From JAUIEH01 sp964483375 (lineage in GTDB: Bacteria > Pseudomonadota > Alphaproteobacteria > Caulobacterales > Maricaulaceae), in assembly GCA_964483375.1 (NCBI GenBank), contig CAZABJ010000009.1, positions 1 to 59,010 on the forward strand: a stretch of 59,010 bases of DNA, given 5' to 3'. The position numbers were made by a program, and so were the translations under genes. Of this stretch, positions 43,941 through 52,757 are shown piece after piece. Each line of letters begins with the position of its first letter. Position 1 is the first letter of the stretch. The notes below the pieces were generated by a model, which ran no database searches, was not told where the DNA came from, and worked only from the letters and a program-made list of their open reading frames with translations.

Positions 43941-44315
43941 TTAGCTCAGTCCGTCGACGTAAGCGGCGTAAGCGGCTTCGTCCATCAAGGTTTCGATTTG
44001 GGAGGCGTCGGCGATTTTGAGCTTGAAGAACCAACCTGCGCCTTGCGGGTCGCTGTTCACCGTTTCCGGCGCGGTCTCGAGCGCGCTGTTGACTTCAACC
44101 ACCTCGCCGGCGACCGGCGCATAAATGTCGCTGGCCGCCTTCACGGATTCCACAACAGCGATTTCGGCTTCTTTGGCGACGGATTTGCCCACGTCGGGCA
44201 AATCCACCACGACGACGTCGCCGAGCTGCTCAGCGGCGTAAGTGGTCACGCCGACTACGCCCACATCGCCCTCGACGCGGATCCATTCGTGTTCTTTGGT
44301 GAAACGCAGGGTCAT
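43941..44315 (-). CDS. gcvH: Glycine cleavage system H protein
   Basis: A 124-residue lipoyl carrier. The lipoylated residue is K59 in VVESVKAASDIYAP. ATG at 44315 has an outstanding ribosome-binding site (AGGGGAGGTG, 3 bases away). It receives the aminomethyl group from P-protein and passes it to T-protein. It follows gcvT by 11 bases. Confidence 0.97.
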   Translation of the reverse strand: MTLRFTKEHEWIRVEGDVGVVGVTTYAAEQLGDVVVVDLPDVGKSVAKEAEIAVVESVKAASDIYAPVAGEVVEVNSALETAPETVNSDPQGAGWFFKLKIADASQIETLMDEAAYAAYVDGLS

Positions 44316-44326
44316 AACACCTCCCC

Positions 44327-45490
44327 TCATGCCCGCTTGTAGCGGTGTTCGACAAACGGCATGCGGGTCACGACGGCCTTGAGCCGTTTGCCCCGCAACG
44401 CGATCTCTAATTCCGCGTCAGGTTTTGCGAGCGCGGTTTCAACATAGCCCATGGCGACAGCGCCTTTGACGGTCGGTCCGAACACCCCGCTGGTGACGGT
44501 TCCGACCACGCGGTCGCCCTGCAGCACCTCGGCGCCGTGTCGCGGGATGCCTTGGCCATGAGGTTTGAGCCCCACCCGCTTGCGCGCCGCACCCCCGGCC
44601 AGTTCCGCTTTGATGCGCTCAAAGCCCGGAAAGCCGCCGGTCTCCCGTCGAGATTTGGCGATGGTCCATGTGAGCGCGGCTTCGACCGGGCTGGTGGTCT
44701 CGTCGATATCTTGACCATACAGGCAAAGTCCCGCTTCGAGCCGGAGCGAATCGCGCGCGCCCAGGCCGATCCAAGCGACATCGTCATGGGCGAGCAGCGC
44801 ATCAGCGAACGCCGCTGCGTGGTCGTTGGGAACCGATATTTCAAAGCCGTCTTCGCCGGTATAGCCGGACCGGCTGACCAAGAGATCCGCGCCGTTCCAC
44901 TGATAGGGCCGCATGCCCATAAAGGTTTGCGCCGACACGCCGGGCGCCACGCTTTCAAGCGCCGCTTCGGCTTGAGGGCCTTGCAAAGCCAGCAGGCTGC
45001 GATCGTCCTTTATTTCCAGCGCGCAACGATCTCCCAGCCGCGCGGCGATGTGCGCGTAGTCGTCGGCCTTGCGCGATGCGTTGACGACGAGGAAGACATA
45101 GCCCTGGCGTTCGGCGCCATACGGGCGGGTGACGATCAAATCGTCGAGCGCGCCGCCCTGGTCGTTCATCAGCAAGGTGTACCGCGCTTCGCCCGGAGCC
45201 AAGCTCGCGATATCGCTAGGGACGAGGGTTTCAAGCGCTGCGGCGACCTTGTCGTGGGCGTCCGGCGCGCCAAGCTCGGCGTCGCGCGTACGCAGCCAGG
45301 CCTGACCCATATGGGAGACATCGAATAAGCCGGCTTTGGCGCGGGTCCATCTGTGTTCGGCGAGAATGCCGTCGCGGTATTGCACCGGCATTTCATAGCC
45401 TGCGAAGGCGACCATGCGCCCGCCCGCCTCGGCATGCATGTTGAAGAGCGGCGTGCGCTTGAGTTCAGCGGTGTGTTGGTCGTCGCTCAT
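44327..45490 (-). CDS. gcvT: Glycine cleavage system T protein (aminomethyltransferase)
   Basis: A 387-residue folate-dependent aminomethyltransferase. AGLFDVSHMGQAWLR is the conserved folate-site region, LVSRSGYTGEDGFEISVP the central motif and LRLEAGLCLYGQDID the third. It opens the operon and is preceded by a tandem glycine riboswitch. The start is one of two adjacent ATGs (45490 or 45493); the former has better spacing from GGTGAGG. Confidence 0.96.
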   Translation of the reverse strand: MSDDQHTAELKRTPLFNMHAEAGGRMVAFAGYEMPVQYRDGILAEHRWTRAKAGLFDVSHMGQAWLRTRDAELGAPDAHDKVAAALETLVPSDIASLAPGEARYTLLMNDQGGALDDLIVTRPYGAERQGYVFLVVNASRKADDYAHIAARLGDRCALEIKDDRSLLALQGPQAEAALESVAPGVSAQTFMGMRPYQWNGADLLVSRSGYTGEDGFEISVPNDHAAAFADALLAHDDVAWIGLGARDSLRLEAGLCLYGQDIDETTSPVEAALTWTIAKSRRETGGFPGFERIKAELAGGAARKRVGLKPHGQGIPRHGAEVLQGDRVVGTVTSGVFGPTVKGAVAMGYVETALAKPDAELEIALRGKRLKAVVTRMPFVEHRYKRA

Positions 45491-45534
45491 CATCCTCACC
45501 GACGCGTTGCGGCGCCAAAAGCGACGCCTGCGCC

Positions 45535-45718
45535 CCCGCTGTCGGTGAGCCTGAGAGATTCGCGCAGCCCAAGGCGGGTGCGTTTACTCCTTCGGCGGGG
45601 AGAAAGCCTTTCTCCCGCTTTCCAGCGTTCGCAGTCCCTGCGGTCCTTGTCGCCTGAGCGTTTCCGGGGCGGTTGCGCCTTCGGCCTCGGGCCCGAAGGC
45701 CCGATGTCTCCCGCGGGG
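45535..45718 (-). promoter_or_regulatory. Tandem glycine riboswitch upstream of gcvT
   Basis: Two aptamers are seen on the minus strand. The first runs from CGGGAGA through GCCGAAGGCGCAACCG to CGCTCAGGC. The second runs from GCGGGAGAAAGG through GCCGAAGGAGTAAACG to AATCTCTCAGGC. The conserved GGGAGA, CCGAAGG and CTCAGG blocks and the short linker are those of cooperative glycine riboswitches. It ends about 45 bases before gcvT and would turn on the gcv operon, with the inserted acyltransferase, when glycine is high. Confidence 0.93.
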
Positions 45719-45848
45719 TGCGGTATGGTCTTCGACGCGTCCGCCTCCCGGCGCTCGCGTCGACACTCTGTCCACAATCCATGAGCGCCCCCTCCACGTC
45801 AACGCAAGCGGGAAGGGACGCGGGTCGCGAACTTTTAGCGCTTCCGCC

Positions 45849-46442
45849 TTACTGGCCGGCGTCGACGCGGAAACGCAAGCCCTGGCGATTAAAGTCCAAT
45901 TGCTCTTCGGTCAGGTCGAACCCGACCAAAATCTCGAAATTCGACCCAGAGATGTCAGCGTCCGCGCGCGGGATGCGGATCGGATCAAAGCGCTCGCGCT
46001 GATAGACCCGGTCCTCCCCGCGGTCGAACCGCACCTCGACGGGAAAGACCTGGCGCTCGATGACCGCGACGTCGCCGCGGGTCACCGCCACGAAAAGGTT
46101 GTAGGTGTGCCGGTCGCTCTCGGCCGCCGGGCCGCGCCCGAAACCGATATCGACTTCAAGCTCCGCCTCGATGGGGCGGTCGTCGAAGTATCGGCAAATG
46201 GACCGAACGTCCTCGATTTCCGCGGTGAAGCCGACATTTTCGTAGGCGACCTCTTCGCCGCGAATCTCCACCAGTCGACTGGCGTCATAAAGGCTGTACG
46301 CCCGGGGACAGGGCCCGGGGTTCGGCTCGTTCGCCAGCGGGTTGGGAACCGCCGAACAGCTGGCCCCCGCCACGCCGAATGCGGCGAAAACCGCGATCAT
46401 GCGCGCGCGAGAGAAACCGAAAAATGGCGTGAGGTCAGGCAT
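45849..46442 (-). CDS. Probable secreted or lipid-anchored protein of unknown function
   Basis: A 197-residue protein with a signal-like N-terminus (MIAVFAAFGVAGASCSA). The cysteine is in a weak lipobox, so lipid anchoring is possible. The mature part is strand-rich, with two more cysteines (PGPCPRAY and VRSICRYF) and the acidic-hydrophobic segment AELEVDIGFGRGP. I find no family name, although similar envelope proteins exist in related genera. ATG at 46442 has GGGAG 5 bases upstream. It diverges from ispH and points toward the riboswitch. Confidence 0.75.
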   Translation of the reverse strand: MPDLTPFFGFSRARMIAVFAAFGVAGASCSAVPNPLANEPNPGPCPRAYSLYDASRLVEIRGEEVAYENVGFTAEIEDVRSICRYFDDRPIEAELEVDIGFGRGPAAESDRHTYNLFVAVTRGDVAVIERQVFPVEVRFDRGEDRVYQRERFDPIRIPRADADISGSNFEILVGFDLTEEQLDFNRQGLRFRVDAGQ

Positions 46443-46619
46443 CATCGCTCCCAAGGTCCGGCGCGGCATACTCGCGGCGCAAGGTGATTGCTCGGCCAAT
46501 TCGGGTGATACCCGCCCCATCGCGCCGGAGCAACGCTTCCGAACCGCGCGCAGGGGCGAGACGCCGACGGGCGCGCATGGCGGCTGACGATCTCCGCCGG
46601 CTTACGGTATAGAGGGGGC

Positions 46620-47573
46620 ATGACCTCGCAGCTGACCCTTCTTCTTGCCGCCCCGCGCGGATTTTGCGCCGGCGTGGACCGGGCGATCCAAATCGTCGAG
46701 CGCGCGCTCGAGAAATGGGGCGCGCCGGTCTATGTGCGCCATGAGATCGTTCACAACCGCCATGTGGTGGAACGCTTGGAAGGCCTGGGCGCGGTGTTCG
46801 TCGATGAGCTCGACGAATGCCCCGACGATCGCCCGGTGATTTTCTCCGCTCACGGCGTGCCCAAAGCGGTGCCCGCGGAGGCGTCGCGCCGAAACATGAT
46901 CTATGTGGACGCCACCTGCCCGCTCGTTTCGAAAGTGCATGTCGAGGCCCAAAGGCACCATAAGGCCGGGCGTGAAATCGTTCTCATCGGCCATCAAGGG
47001 CACCCCGAAGTCATCGGCACCATGGGCCAGCTGCCCGACGGGGCCATCGCCCTGATTGAAACGGTCGAGGACGCTCAACGCTATACGCCGCGCAATCCCG
47101 ACAATGTGGCGTTCGTCACGCAAACCACGCTGTCGGTGGACGACACCGCAGCCATCGTCGCAACGCTGCGCGCGCGCTTCCCCTCAATCGCCGCGCCGCA
47201 CAAGGAAGACATTTGCTACGCCACCACCAACCGCCAGGAGGCGGTTAAGGCGATGGCCCGGCGATGCGACCTCTTCTTGGTGATCGGAGCGCAGAATTCG
47301 TCGAATTCCAAGCGCTTGGTGGAAGTCGCGCTCACCGCCGGCGCGCAAGATGCGCGGCTCGTTCAAAGCGCCGCCGATGTGGATTGGGACGCGGTCGCAC
47401 AGGCGAGAACGGTCGGTCTGACCGCCGGCGCCAGCGCGCCTGAAGTTCTCACCGACGAAATCGTGGCGCAGGCGCGTGCGCGGTTCTCCGTCACGGTGGA
47501 AGAAGTCCGCGTGACCGACGAGGATGTCGTGTTCAACCTTCCCCGCGTGTTGGCGGACGTCGCCAAAACCTAG
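46620..47573 (+). CDS. ispH: 4-hydroxy-3-methylbut-2-enyl diphosphate reductase
   Basis: The last enzyme of the MEP pathway, 317 residues, with a 4Fe-4S cluster. Ligand cysteines are C16 (PRGFCAGVDRAI), the Cys of DATCPLVSKVH and the Cys of EDICYATTNRQEAV. SAHGVPKAVPAEA and IGAQNSSNSKRLVEVAL are other signatures. It releases IPP and DMAPP for the polyprenyl synthase. It diverges from the lipoprotein gene and converges on the VWA-like gene. Confidence 0.97.
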   Translation: MTSQLTLLLAAPRGFCAGVDRAIQIVERALEKWGAPVYVRHEIVHNRHVVERLEGLGAVFVDELDECPDDRPVIFSAHGVPKAVPAEASRRNMIYVDATCPLVSKVHVEAQRHHKAGREIVLIGHQGHPEVIGTMGQLPDGAIALIETVEDAQRYTPRNPDNVAFVTQTTLSVDDTAAIVATLRARFPSIAAPHKEDICYATTNRQEAVKAMARRCDLFLVIGAQNSSNSKRLVEVALTAGAQDARLVQSAADVDWDAVAQARTVGLTAGASAPEVLTDEIVAQARARFSVTVEEVRVTDEDVVFNLPRVLADVAKT

Positions 47574-47652
47574 GATTAAGGGCGCAAATCGGCGAAGGCT
47601 GGAAGGCGCGACCCGCGACAGTCCTGACTTTCGCTCCCGGAGAGCCGCCGGG

Positions 47653-48462
47653 TCAGAGATCCCGCCAGCGCAGATCCATGCCGAGTTCGTCGAACAAGGT
47701 TTCCCAATAATCCCGGAGCGCCCCGCGTTGGAGGTCTTCGAAGCGGGTGCGCGGGATGAGCCGGACTTCCACGTCCACGCCGCGCAGATCCGCGCGCGGA
47801 AAGGCGTTGGAAATCGCCGCAGCGACCGCTTCAGGCCCCGCCATCCCGAGCGGCAGCGTTCCCGGATCGCCCCCATAGATGGAGAAGGTGTCGGAGTTCT
47901 GCAGCATGTCGGAAATGACGATCACCCGGCGGCGCGGCGATTGGTCGGAAAAAGCATCGGTCTGGGCCAGCCGGGCGATCGCCTCCACCACGGGGCTTTG
48001 CGGCGCTTCCCGCGGCGCGATTAGGGTCGCCATGATGGCGTCGAGCGGCTCGCCAAACGCTTCCTCGTACCGCTCCTGGACCTGGCGCGGGTTGTTGTAG
48101 AGCGGGTTCACCTGGCCGCCTTGGCCGGGATTGCAGCGGGAGAACGCCCCGTCGGGATCCATCCGTCCCCGTTCGTCCAATTCGAACAGGGTGAACCGTT
48201 CCCCCACATCCAGGTCGTCCGCGGTGCGCCGAACCAACGCCGCGATGCGGTCCGCCTGGCCGCGAGAGTAGTTGTCGGTCTTGTCCAGCAGCAATGCGGT
48301 ATGCGCAGGAATCTCATCAGAAACCGGGCAGAGGGTCAGTTCGTCGAAAGGCTGCGGCTGCAGCCGATAGACCGCATAGGCCACGCCCGCGATCGCCAGA
48401 ATGACGATCGCGATATTAAGAAACGCCAAGCGGCGCTGACGCTTAACGCGACGACTGGCCAT
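47653..48462 (-). CDS. Membrane-anchored VWA-like protein
   Basis: A 269-residue protein with a basic N-terminus and one membrane helix (AFLNIAIVILAIAGVAYAVY, residues 13-32); the rest is probably periplasmic. A VWA/Rossmann-like core is suggested by HTALLLDKTDNYSRGQADRI, where DxTxxxS stands in for the usual MIDAS DxSxS. Later strands include RRRVIVISDMLQNSDTFSIY and DLRGVDVEVRLIPR. I cannot assign a family. It overlaps the membrane protein gene upstream by one base (TAATG), so the two are translated together. Confidence 0.78.
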   Translation of the reverse strand: MASRRVKRQRRLAFLNIAIVILAIAGVAYAVYRLQPQPFDELTLCPVSDEIPAHTALLLDKTDNYSRGQADRIAALVRRTADDLDVGERFTLFELDERGRMDPDGAFSRCNPGQGGQVNPLYNNPRQVQERYEEAFGEPLDAIMATLIAPREAPQSPVVEAIARLAQTDAFSDQSPRRRVIVISDMLQNSDTFSIYGGDPGTLPLGMAGPEAVAAAISNAFPRADLRGVDVEVRLIPRTRFEDLQRGALRDYWETLFDELGMDLRWRDL

Positions 48463-49625
48463 TAGCGATTGTCCTCTTCCTCATCCTCGTCAGGGTTCAA
48501 ACGCGGGTCGTCGCTGCCCGGCGCGCCGAGTTCCTGGAGCACCCAAGGCGGCACGTCGAACTCGTCGACAAGCTGAATGGCGCTGGTCTCGAACAGTTTC
48601 CGGTAAGGCTCGATTCGGGCGTCGAGAGCGCGGTAAAGCGCAATGCGGTCGTCTGCGGAAACCTTCTCGCCGAGGTCCTGCTTTATCTGCTCCACGATGT
48701 CGTCGTAGCTGTCTCGGTATTCCTCAAGCGCTTCAAGCAAATCGTCTCGGGACCGCTCAACTTTGCGCGCCGCGTCGCTCAAGCCTGGGAAGGCGGAATC
48801 CGACCGCCGGCCCTCGAACGCCGCAACCGCAGCGATGGCGATGCCGAGCGCAAACAGGACCACCGCATCGAGAGAGTAAAGATTGAACGGTCGGCACATG
48901 GCGTTCGCGGCTGCGCCCGCCAAGCTCGCGCCCAACTCGCCGGCCAAGATGACCTCGCAATCCGCCGCCATGCCAGGGATGAACGTCCACGTGCTCGTCA
49001 ACTCCGCGGGGCTAGGCGGTTCGATGTTCTCCACCGACATGTCCTGGATGTTCCGGAAATGCGCCGCAGAGAGGTTCACCAGCACGATCATGATGAGGCC
49101 GGTGACGATGGCGATGACGCCGAACACCTTCTTCGGCCAATGGTATTGCCAGGGCACGGTGATGTGGCGCAGCCCCCAAAAGCCCACGATGAAATACGCG
49201 ACCGCCACGTTTGAGAGCGACACCGCGGCGGCTTGGAACAATCCGCCCAAGAGACCCAAGGGGTTGTTCAAGCTGAAGAAGTAGGCGTTGGCCGCACTTT
49301 CGAACAAGACCAACAACGCAATGACGGACAAGGAGAAGATGCGCACCGGCGGGTGGTCGGAGACGAAGTGGATGCCCCGATTGAGGCTGTCCAACGGCTC
49401 CAAATGCTTCAGGCTGGGCTTTCGGCCGTCCGCGCGGTCCCGTTTCATCCGCTTGTCGGCGCGATCGATCCCGCCCAATCGACGGAAGCGATAAAAGCTC
49501 AGATAAGCGCGCAGAGCATAATCCGCCTGCAGGATGACATGATCGAACTCTTGGCTCGGCCGCGTGGCGTAGTAGCCGTATTTGCCGCCGTCCGGAGCGT
49601 CGTCGGTGAGTACCGCGTCCGTCAT
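48462..49625 (-). CDS. Four-span membrane protein coupled to the VWA-like gene
   Basis: A 387-residue protein with an N-terminal cytoplasmic stretch of about 85 residues. Four membrane helices follow: ALLVLFESAANAYFF, SNVAVAYFIVGFWGL, VFGVIAIVTGLIMIVLV and LDAVVLFALGIAIAAVAAF. The loop between the third and fourth holds two Cys (AADCEV, NAMCRP). A C-terminal coiled coil (KVERSRDDLLEALEEYRDSY) and an acidic tail follow. The ATG at 49625 has GGGGGAG 3 bases upstream. No family is recognised. With the VWA-like partner it looks like a two-component envelope module. It diverges from rnhA. Confidence 0.78.
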   Translation of the reverse strand: MTDAVLTDDAPDGGKYGYYATRPSQEFDHVILQADYALRAYLSFYRFRRLGGIDRADKRMKRDRADGRKPSLKHLEPLDSLNRGIHFVSDHPPVRIFSLSVIALLVLFESAANAYFFSLNNPLGLLGGLFQAAAVSLSNVAVAYFIVGFWGLRHITVPWQYHWPKKVFGVIAIVTGLIMIVLVNLSAAHFRNIQDMSVENIEPPSPAELTSTWTFIPGMAADCEVILAGELGASLAGAAANAMCRPFNLYSLDAVVLFALGIAIAAVAAFEGRRSDSAFPGLSDAARKVERSRDDLLEALEEYRDSYDDIVEQIKQDLGEKVSADDRIALYRALDARIEPYRKLFETSAIQLVDEFDVPPWVLQELGAPGSDDPRLNPDEDEEEDNR

Positions 49626-49756
49626 GCTCTCCCCCTTGTGTTGCGAATTCCGCATAACCCCAGCCGTTTATCGCGTGTAGCACGGGGAAACCAACGCCGG
49701 GAGTCATTCGCTGCGGCCTTGACCGCAACCGCGAAGACGCGCTCCTTCACCGAACG

Positions 49757-50203
49757 ATGAACGAGACACGAGTGATCATTCACACCGACGGCGCTTGCTC
49801 GGGAAACCCCGGGCCGGGCGGTTGGGGCGCGCGCCTGGCTTATGGCGAAGCCGTGAAAGAAATCCACGGCGGCGCGCCGGAGACCACGAACAACCGCATG
49901 GAGCTTCTCGCCGCGATTGAGGCGCTGGCCACGCTGAAACGCGCCTCCGCGGTGACGCTGTTCACGGATTCGAACTATCTCAAAGATGGGATCACGCAAT
50001 GGATGCCTCGCTGGAAGGCGAACGGGTGGCGAACGTCTGACAGAAAACCGGTCAAAAACGTCGATCTTTGGATGAAATTGGACGAACTGGCGTCAATGCA
50101 TGACGTGGAGTGGCGTTGGGTGAAGGGCCATGCCGGGGATCCTGGCAATGAACGCGCCGACGCATTGGCTCGCCAGGGCATGGCCCCGTTTCTGGGCGAT
50201 TGA
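49757..50203 (+). CDS. rnhA: Ribonuclease HI
   Basis: A 148-residue RNase HI. The acidic site is complete: D11 (HTDGACSGNPGPGGWG), the Glu in NNRMELLAAIEAL, the Asp in LFTDSNYLKDGIT and the final Asp in GNERADALARQG. It cleaves RNA in RNA-DNA hybrids. It diverges from the four-span membrane gene and precedes the flavoprotein gene by 28 bases. Confidence 0.97.
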   Translation: MNETRVIIHTDGACSGNPGPGGWGARLAYGEAVKEIHGGAPETTNNRMELLAAIEALATLKRASAVTLFTDSNYLKDGITQWMPRWKANGWRTSDRKPVKNVDLWMKLDELASMHDVEWRWVKGHAGDPGNERADALARQGMAPFLGD

Positions 50204-50231
50204 CCGCTGAGCCGTCCCCGCAAAAAGCCCG

Positions 50232-51425
50232 ATGACCGACGCCGCTGAGACTTTTGACGATGTTGTCATCGGCGCCGGGGCGGCGGGCTTGTTCTATGGC
50301 GCCCGCGCGGGCGAGCGGGGGCGCAAGGTTCTCGTCCTCGACCATGCGGGCAAGCCGGCCGAGAAAGTCCGGATATCCGGCGGCGGACGCTGCAACTTCA
50401 CGAATATCCATACGGCTCCGGACTGTTTTCTCTCGCAAAACCCGCATTTCGCAAAGTCCGCCCTTGCCCGCTACACCCCTGAGGATTTCCTCGACCGGCT
50501 GCGCGCGCGCGGGGTGAGCTGGCATGAGAAGACGCTTGGGCAGCTCTTCTGCGACGGCCGCAGCGGCGAAATCATCGCCATGCTGGTTGACGAGTTGGCC
50601 GCGCCCGGCGGCGTTTTGCGGCTTGAAACCAAGGTTGAGCGCGTCGAACGCGGGGCCGACGGGTTTTCCGTGACGACAAGCCAAGGTCCCGTTGTCAGCG
50701 AACGCCTGATCGTCGCCTCCGGCGGGCTGTCGATTCCCAAGCTCGGCGCGACCGGGTTCGCTTACGACCTCGCCCGGCAGTTCGACCACGCCGTCGTCAC
50801 GCCTCGGCCGGCGCTGGTGCCCTTTGTGCTTGGCGACCAAGACGCTGACCTTAAGTCGTTGTCCGGCGTGGCCGCCCCAGTGGTCGCTCGGGCGGGCGAC
50901 GGCGTGTTTGAGGAAGCCGCCTTGTTCACCCATCGCGGGCTGTCAGGGCCCGCCATGCTGCAGGTTTCGTCCTATTGGCGGGAAGGCGAGCCGGTCTGCC
51001 TGGACCTGTTCCCAGGCGAGGACGCCGTGGCGGTGTTGTCAGCGCTCAAAGCCGCCCATCCCAAACGAACCTTGGCCGGCGCGCTGGAAACCCGCCTCGC
51101 CAAACGGCTGGCGGAGTGTCTAAGTGCTCGCGATATGGCCGGCGACGCACGGCATTTGGCCGAAACGCCTGACGCCGCGCTCGAACAAACGGCGCGCGCG
51201 CTCAGCGATTGGCGCATCACCCCGGTCGGCACCGAAGGCTGGCGCACCGCGGAAGTGACGCTGGGCGGGGTCGACACGGCGGGATTGTCGTCCAAGTCCA
51301 TGGAAAGCCGCACCGTGCGAGGGCTCTATTTCATCGGCGAATGCGTGGACGTCACCGGCTGGTTGGGCGGCTATAACTTCCAATGGGCCTGGGCGAGCGC
51401 CTGGGCGGCGGCGACGGCGCCGTAG
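50232..51425 (+). CDS. BaiN/YhiN-family NAD(P)/FAD-dependent oxidoreductase
   Basis: A 397-residue HI0933-type flavoprotein. The FAD motif VVIGAGAAGLFYGARAGERG is at residues 11-30. KVRISGGGRCNFTNIHTAP is the family hallmark. FCDGRSGEIIAMLVDEL and the C-terminal VTGWLGGYNFQWAWASAWAA complete it. The substrate of this widespread family is not known. It is probably co-transcribed with rnhA. It converges on the aminotransferase gene. Confidence 0.93.
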   Translation: MTDAAETFDDVVIGAGAAGLFYGARAGERGRKVLVLDHAGKPAEKVRISGGGRCNFTNIHTAPDCFLSQNPHFAKSALARYTPEDFLDRLRARGVSWHEKTLGQLFCDGRSGEIIAMLVDELAAPGGVLRLETKVERVERGADGFSVTTSQGPVVSERLIVASGGLSIPKLGATGFAYDLARQFDHAVVTPRPALVPFVLGDQDADLKSLSGVAAPVVARAGDGVFEEAALFTHRGLSGPAMLQVSSYWREGEPVCLDLFPGEDAVAVLSALKAAHPKRTLAGALETRLAKRLAECLSARDMAGDARHLAETPDAALEQTARALSDWRITPVGTEGWRTAEVTLGGVDTAGLSSKSMESRTVRGLYFIGECVDVTGWLGGYNFQWAWASAWAAATAP

Positions 51426-51433
51426 GCGCTTCC

Positions 51434-52660
51434 TCAGCGCACGCCTTCGCTGAACCGCGTCAGCCGCGCCATGGCGTCTTCGAGCACGCGGGTGGCGGTG
51501 GCGTAGCTCAAGCGGAACGCCCCGCCATGGCCGAAGGCGGAGCCCGGCACGATGGCCACGCCCTCTTCTTCCAACAGCGCGGTGGCCAGGGCGACGTCGT
51601 CATCGAGCCTCGCGCCGGCTTTGGATGTCTTGCCCATCAGCTCTTGGACGCTGGCGAAGATGTAGAACGCGCCTTCCGGGGTGGACGCGGACACGCCGGG
51701 CATGGCGTTGAGGGCCGCCAGGCAGAGGTCGCGCCGGGCTTTGAACGCGGCGTTGCGCTCTTCAAGAAAGTCATGCGGGCCGTTAAGCGCGGCGACCGCG
51801 GCGGCTTGAGAGATGGAGCACGGGTTGGAGGTGGTTTGGCTCGCCACTTTGCGCATGGCCTTGATGAGGTCTTCGGGCCCCGCCGCATAGCCGATGCGCC
51901 AGCCGGTCATCGCATAGGCTTTGGACACCCCGTTCATGGTGAGCGTGCGGGACATCAGCCGCGGCTCGACCTGGGCGATGGTGGCGAAGGCAAAGCCGTC
52001 ATAGACCAGATGCTCGTACATATCGTCGGTCAACACCCAGACGCGGGGGTGATCGAGCAAGACGTCCGCCAAGGCCCGCAGTTCGTCCGCGGTATAGGCC
52101 GCGCCGGTGGGGTTGGAGGGCGAGTTCAGGATCACCCATTTGGTCCGTTCGGTGAGCCCCGCCCGCAGCGCGTCCGGCGTCAGCTTCCAGTTGGTTTCCG
52201 GCGTGGCGGCCGCGACGGTCGGCTCGCCGCCGCATAACCGCACCATTTCGGGGTAGGACACCCAGTAAGGCGCGGGGATCAGCACCTCGTCGCCAGGGTT
52301 CAGCGTGGCGATGAGGGCGTTGAAGATCACCGGCTTGCCGCCGGGCGCGACATGCACTTGGCCGGGCGCATAGTCCAAGCCGTTGTCGCGGGCGAATTTG
52401 GCCGCGACGGCCTCCTTCAGCTCCGGGGCGCCGTCGGCGGGGGTGTATTTGGTTTTGCCCGCCGCGATGGCGTCCACGGCGGCTTGTTTGATGTGGTCGG
52501 GGGTGTCGAAGTCCGGCTCGCCAGCGCCCAGGCCGATGACGTCCCGACCAGCCGCGCGCAGCTCGGCGGCTTTGGTGGTCACCGCGATGGTGGCGGAGGG
52601 TTTGACCCGCTCCACAGCCCGGCTGAGCACGAGTTCGGCGGCGGCTTCGGTGACGGCCAT
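51434..52660 (-). CDS. Aspartate aminotransferase (class I, AatA type)
   Basis: A PLP aminotransferase of 408 residues. The Schiff-base lysine lies in MNGVSKAYAMTGWRIGYAA. IGLGAGEPDFDTPDHIKQAA opens the domain and ILNSPSNPTGAAYTADEL is the substrate and PLP-phosphate region. It interconverts aspartate and oxaloacetate, and possibly acts on prephenate, as similar alphaproteobacterial enzymes do. The start has GAGGAG 7 bases upstream. Confidence 0.95.
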   Translation of the reverse strand: MAVTEAAAELVLSRAVERVKPSATIAVTTKAAELRAAGRDVIGLGAGEPDFDTPDHIKQAAVDAIAAGKTKYTPADGAPELKEAVAAKFARDNGLDYAPGQVHVAPGGKPVIFNALIATLNPGDEVLIPAPYWVSYPEMVRLCGGEPTVAAATPETNWKLTPDALRAGLTERTKWVILNSPSNPTGAAYTADELRALADVLLDHPRVWVLTDDMYEHLVYDGFAFATIAQVEPRLMSRTLTMNGVSKAYAMTGWRIGYAAGPEDLIKAMRKVASQTTSNPCSISQAAAVAALNGPHDFLEERNAAFKARRDLCLAALNAMPGVSASTPEGAFYIFASVQELMGKTSKAGARLDDDVALATALLEEEGVAIVPGSAFGHGGAFRLSYATATRVLEDAMARLTRFSEGVR

Positions 52661-52757
52661 GACAGGCTCCTCTTCCCCAACTAGGCGGTGAAGAGGTTAG
52701 GCGTTTTCGCGCTGCGGGAGAAGACGGCGGCGGACCACGCTATGCGGGCGAATGCTT

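Noticed and set aside
45465..45802. Several short minus-strand frames before gcvT
   Set aside because: They lie across the glycine riboswitch, whose structure explains the sequence.
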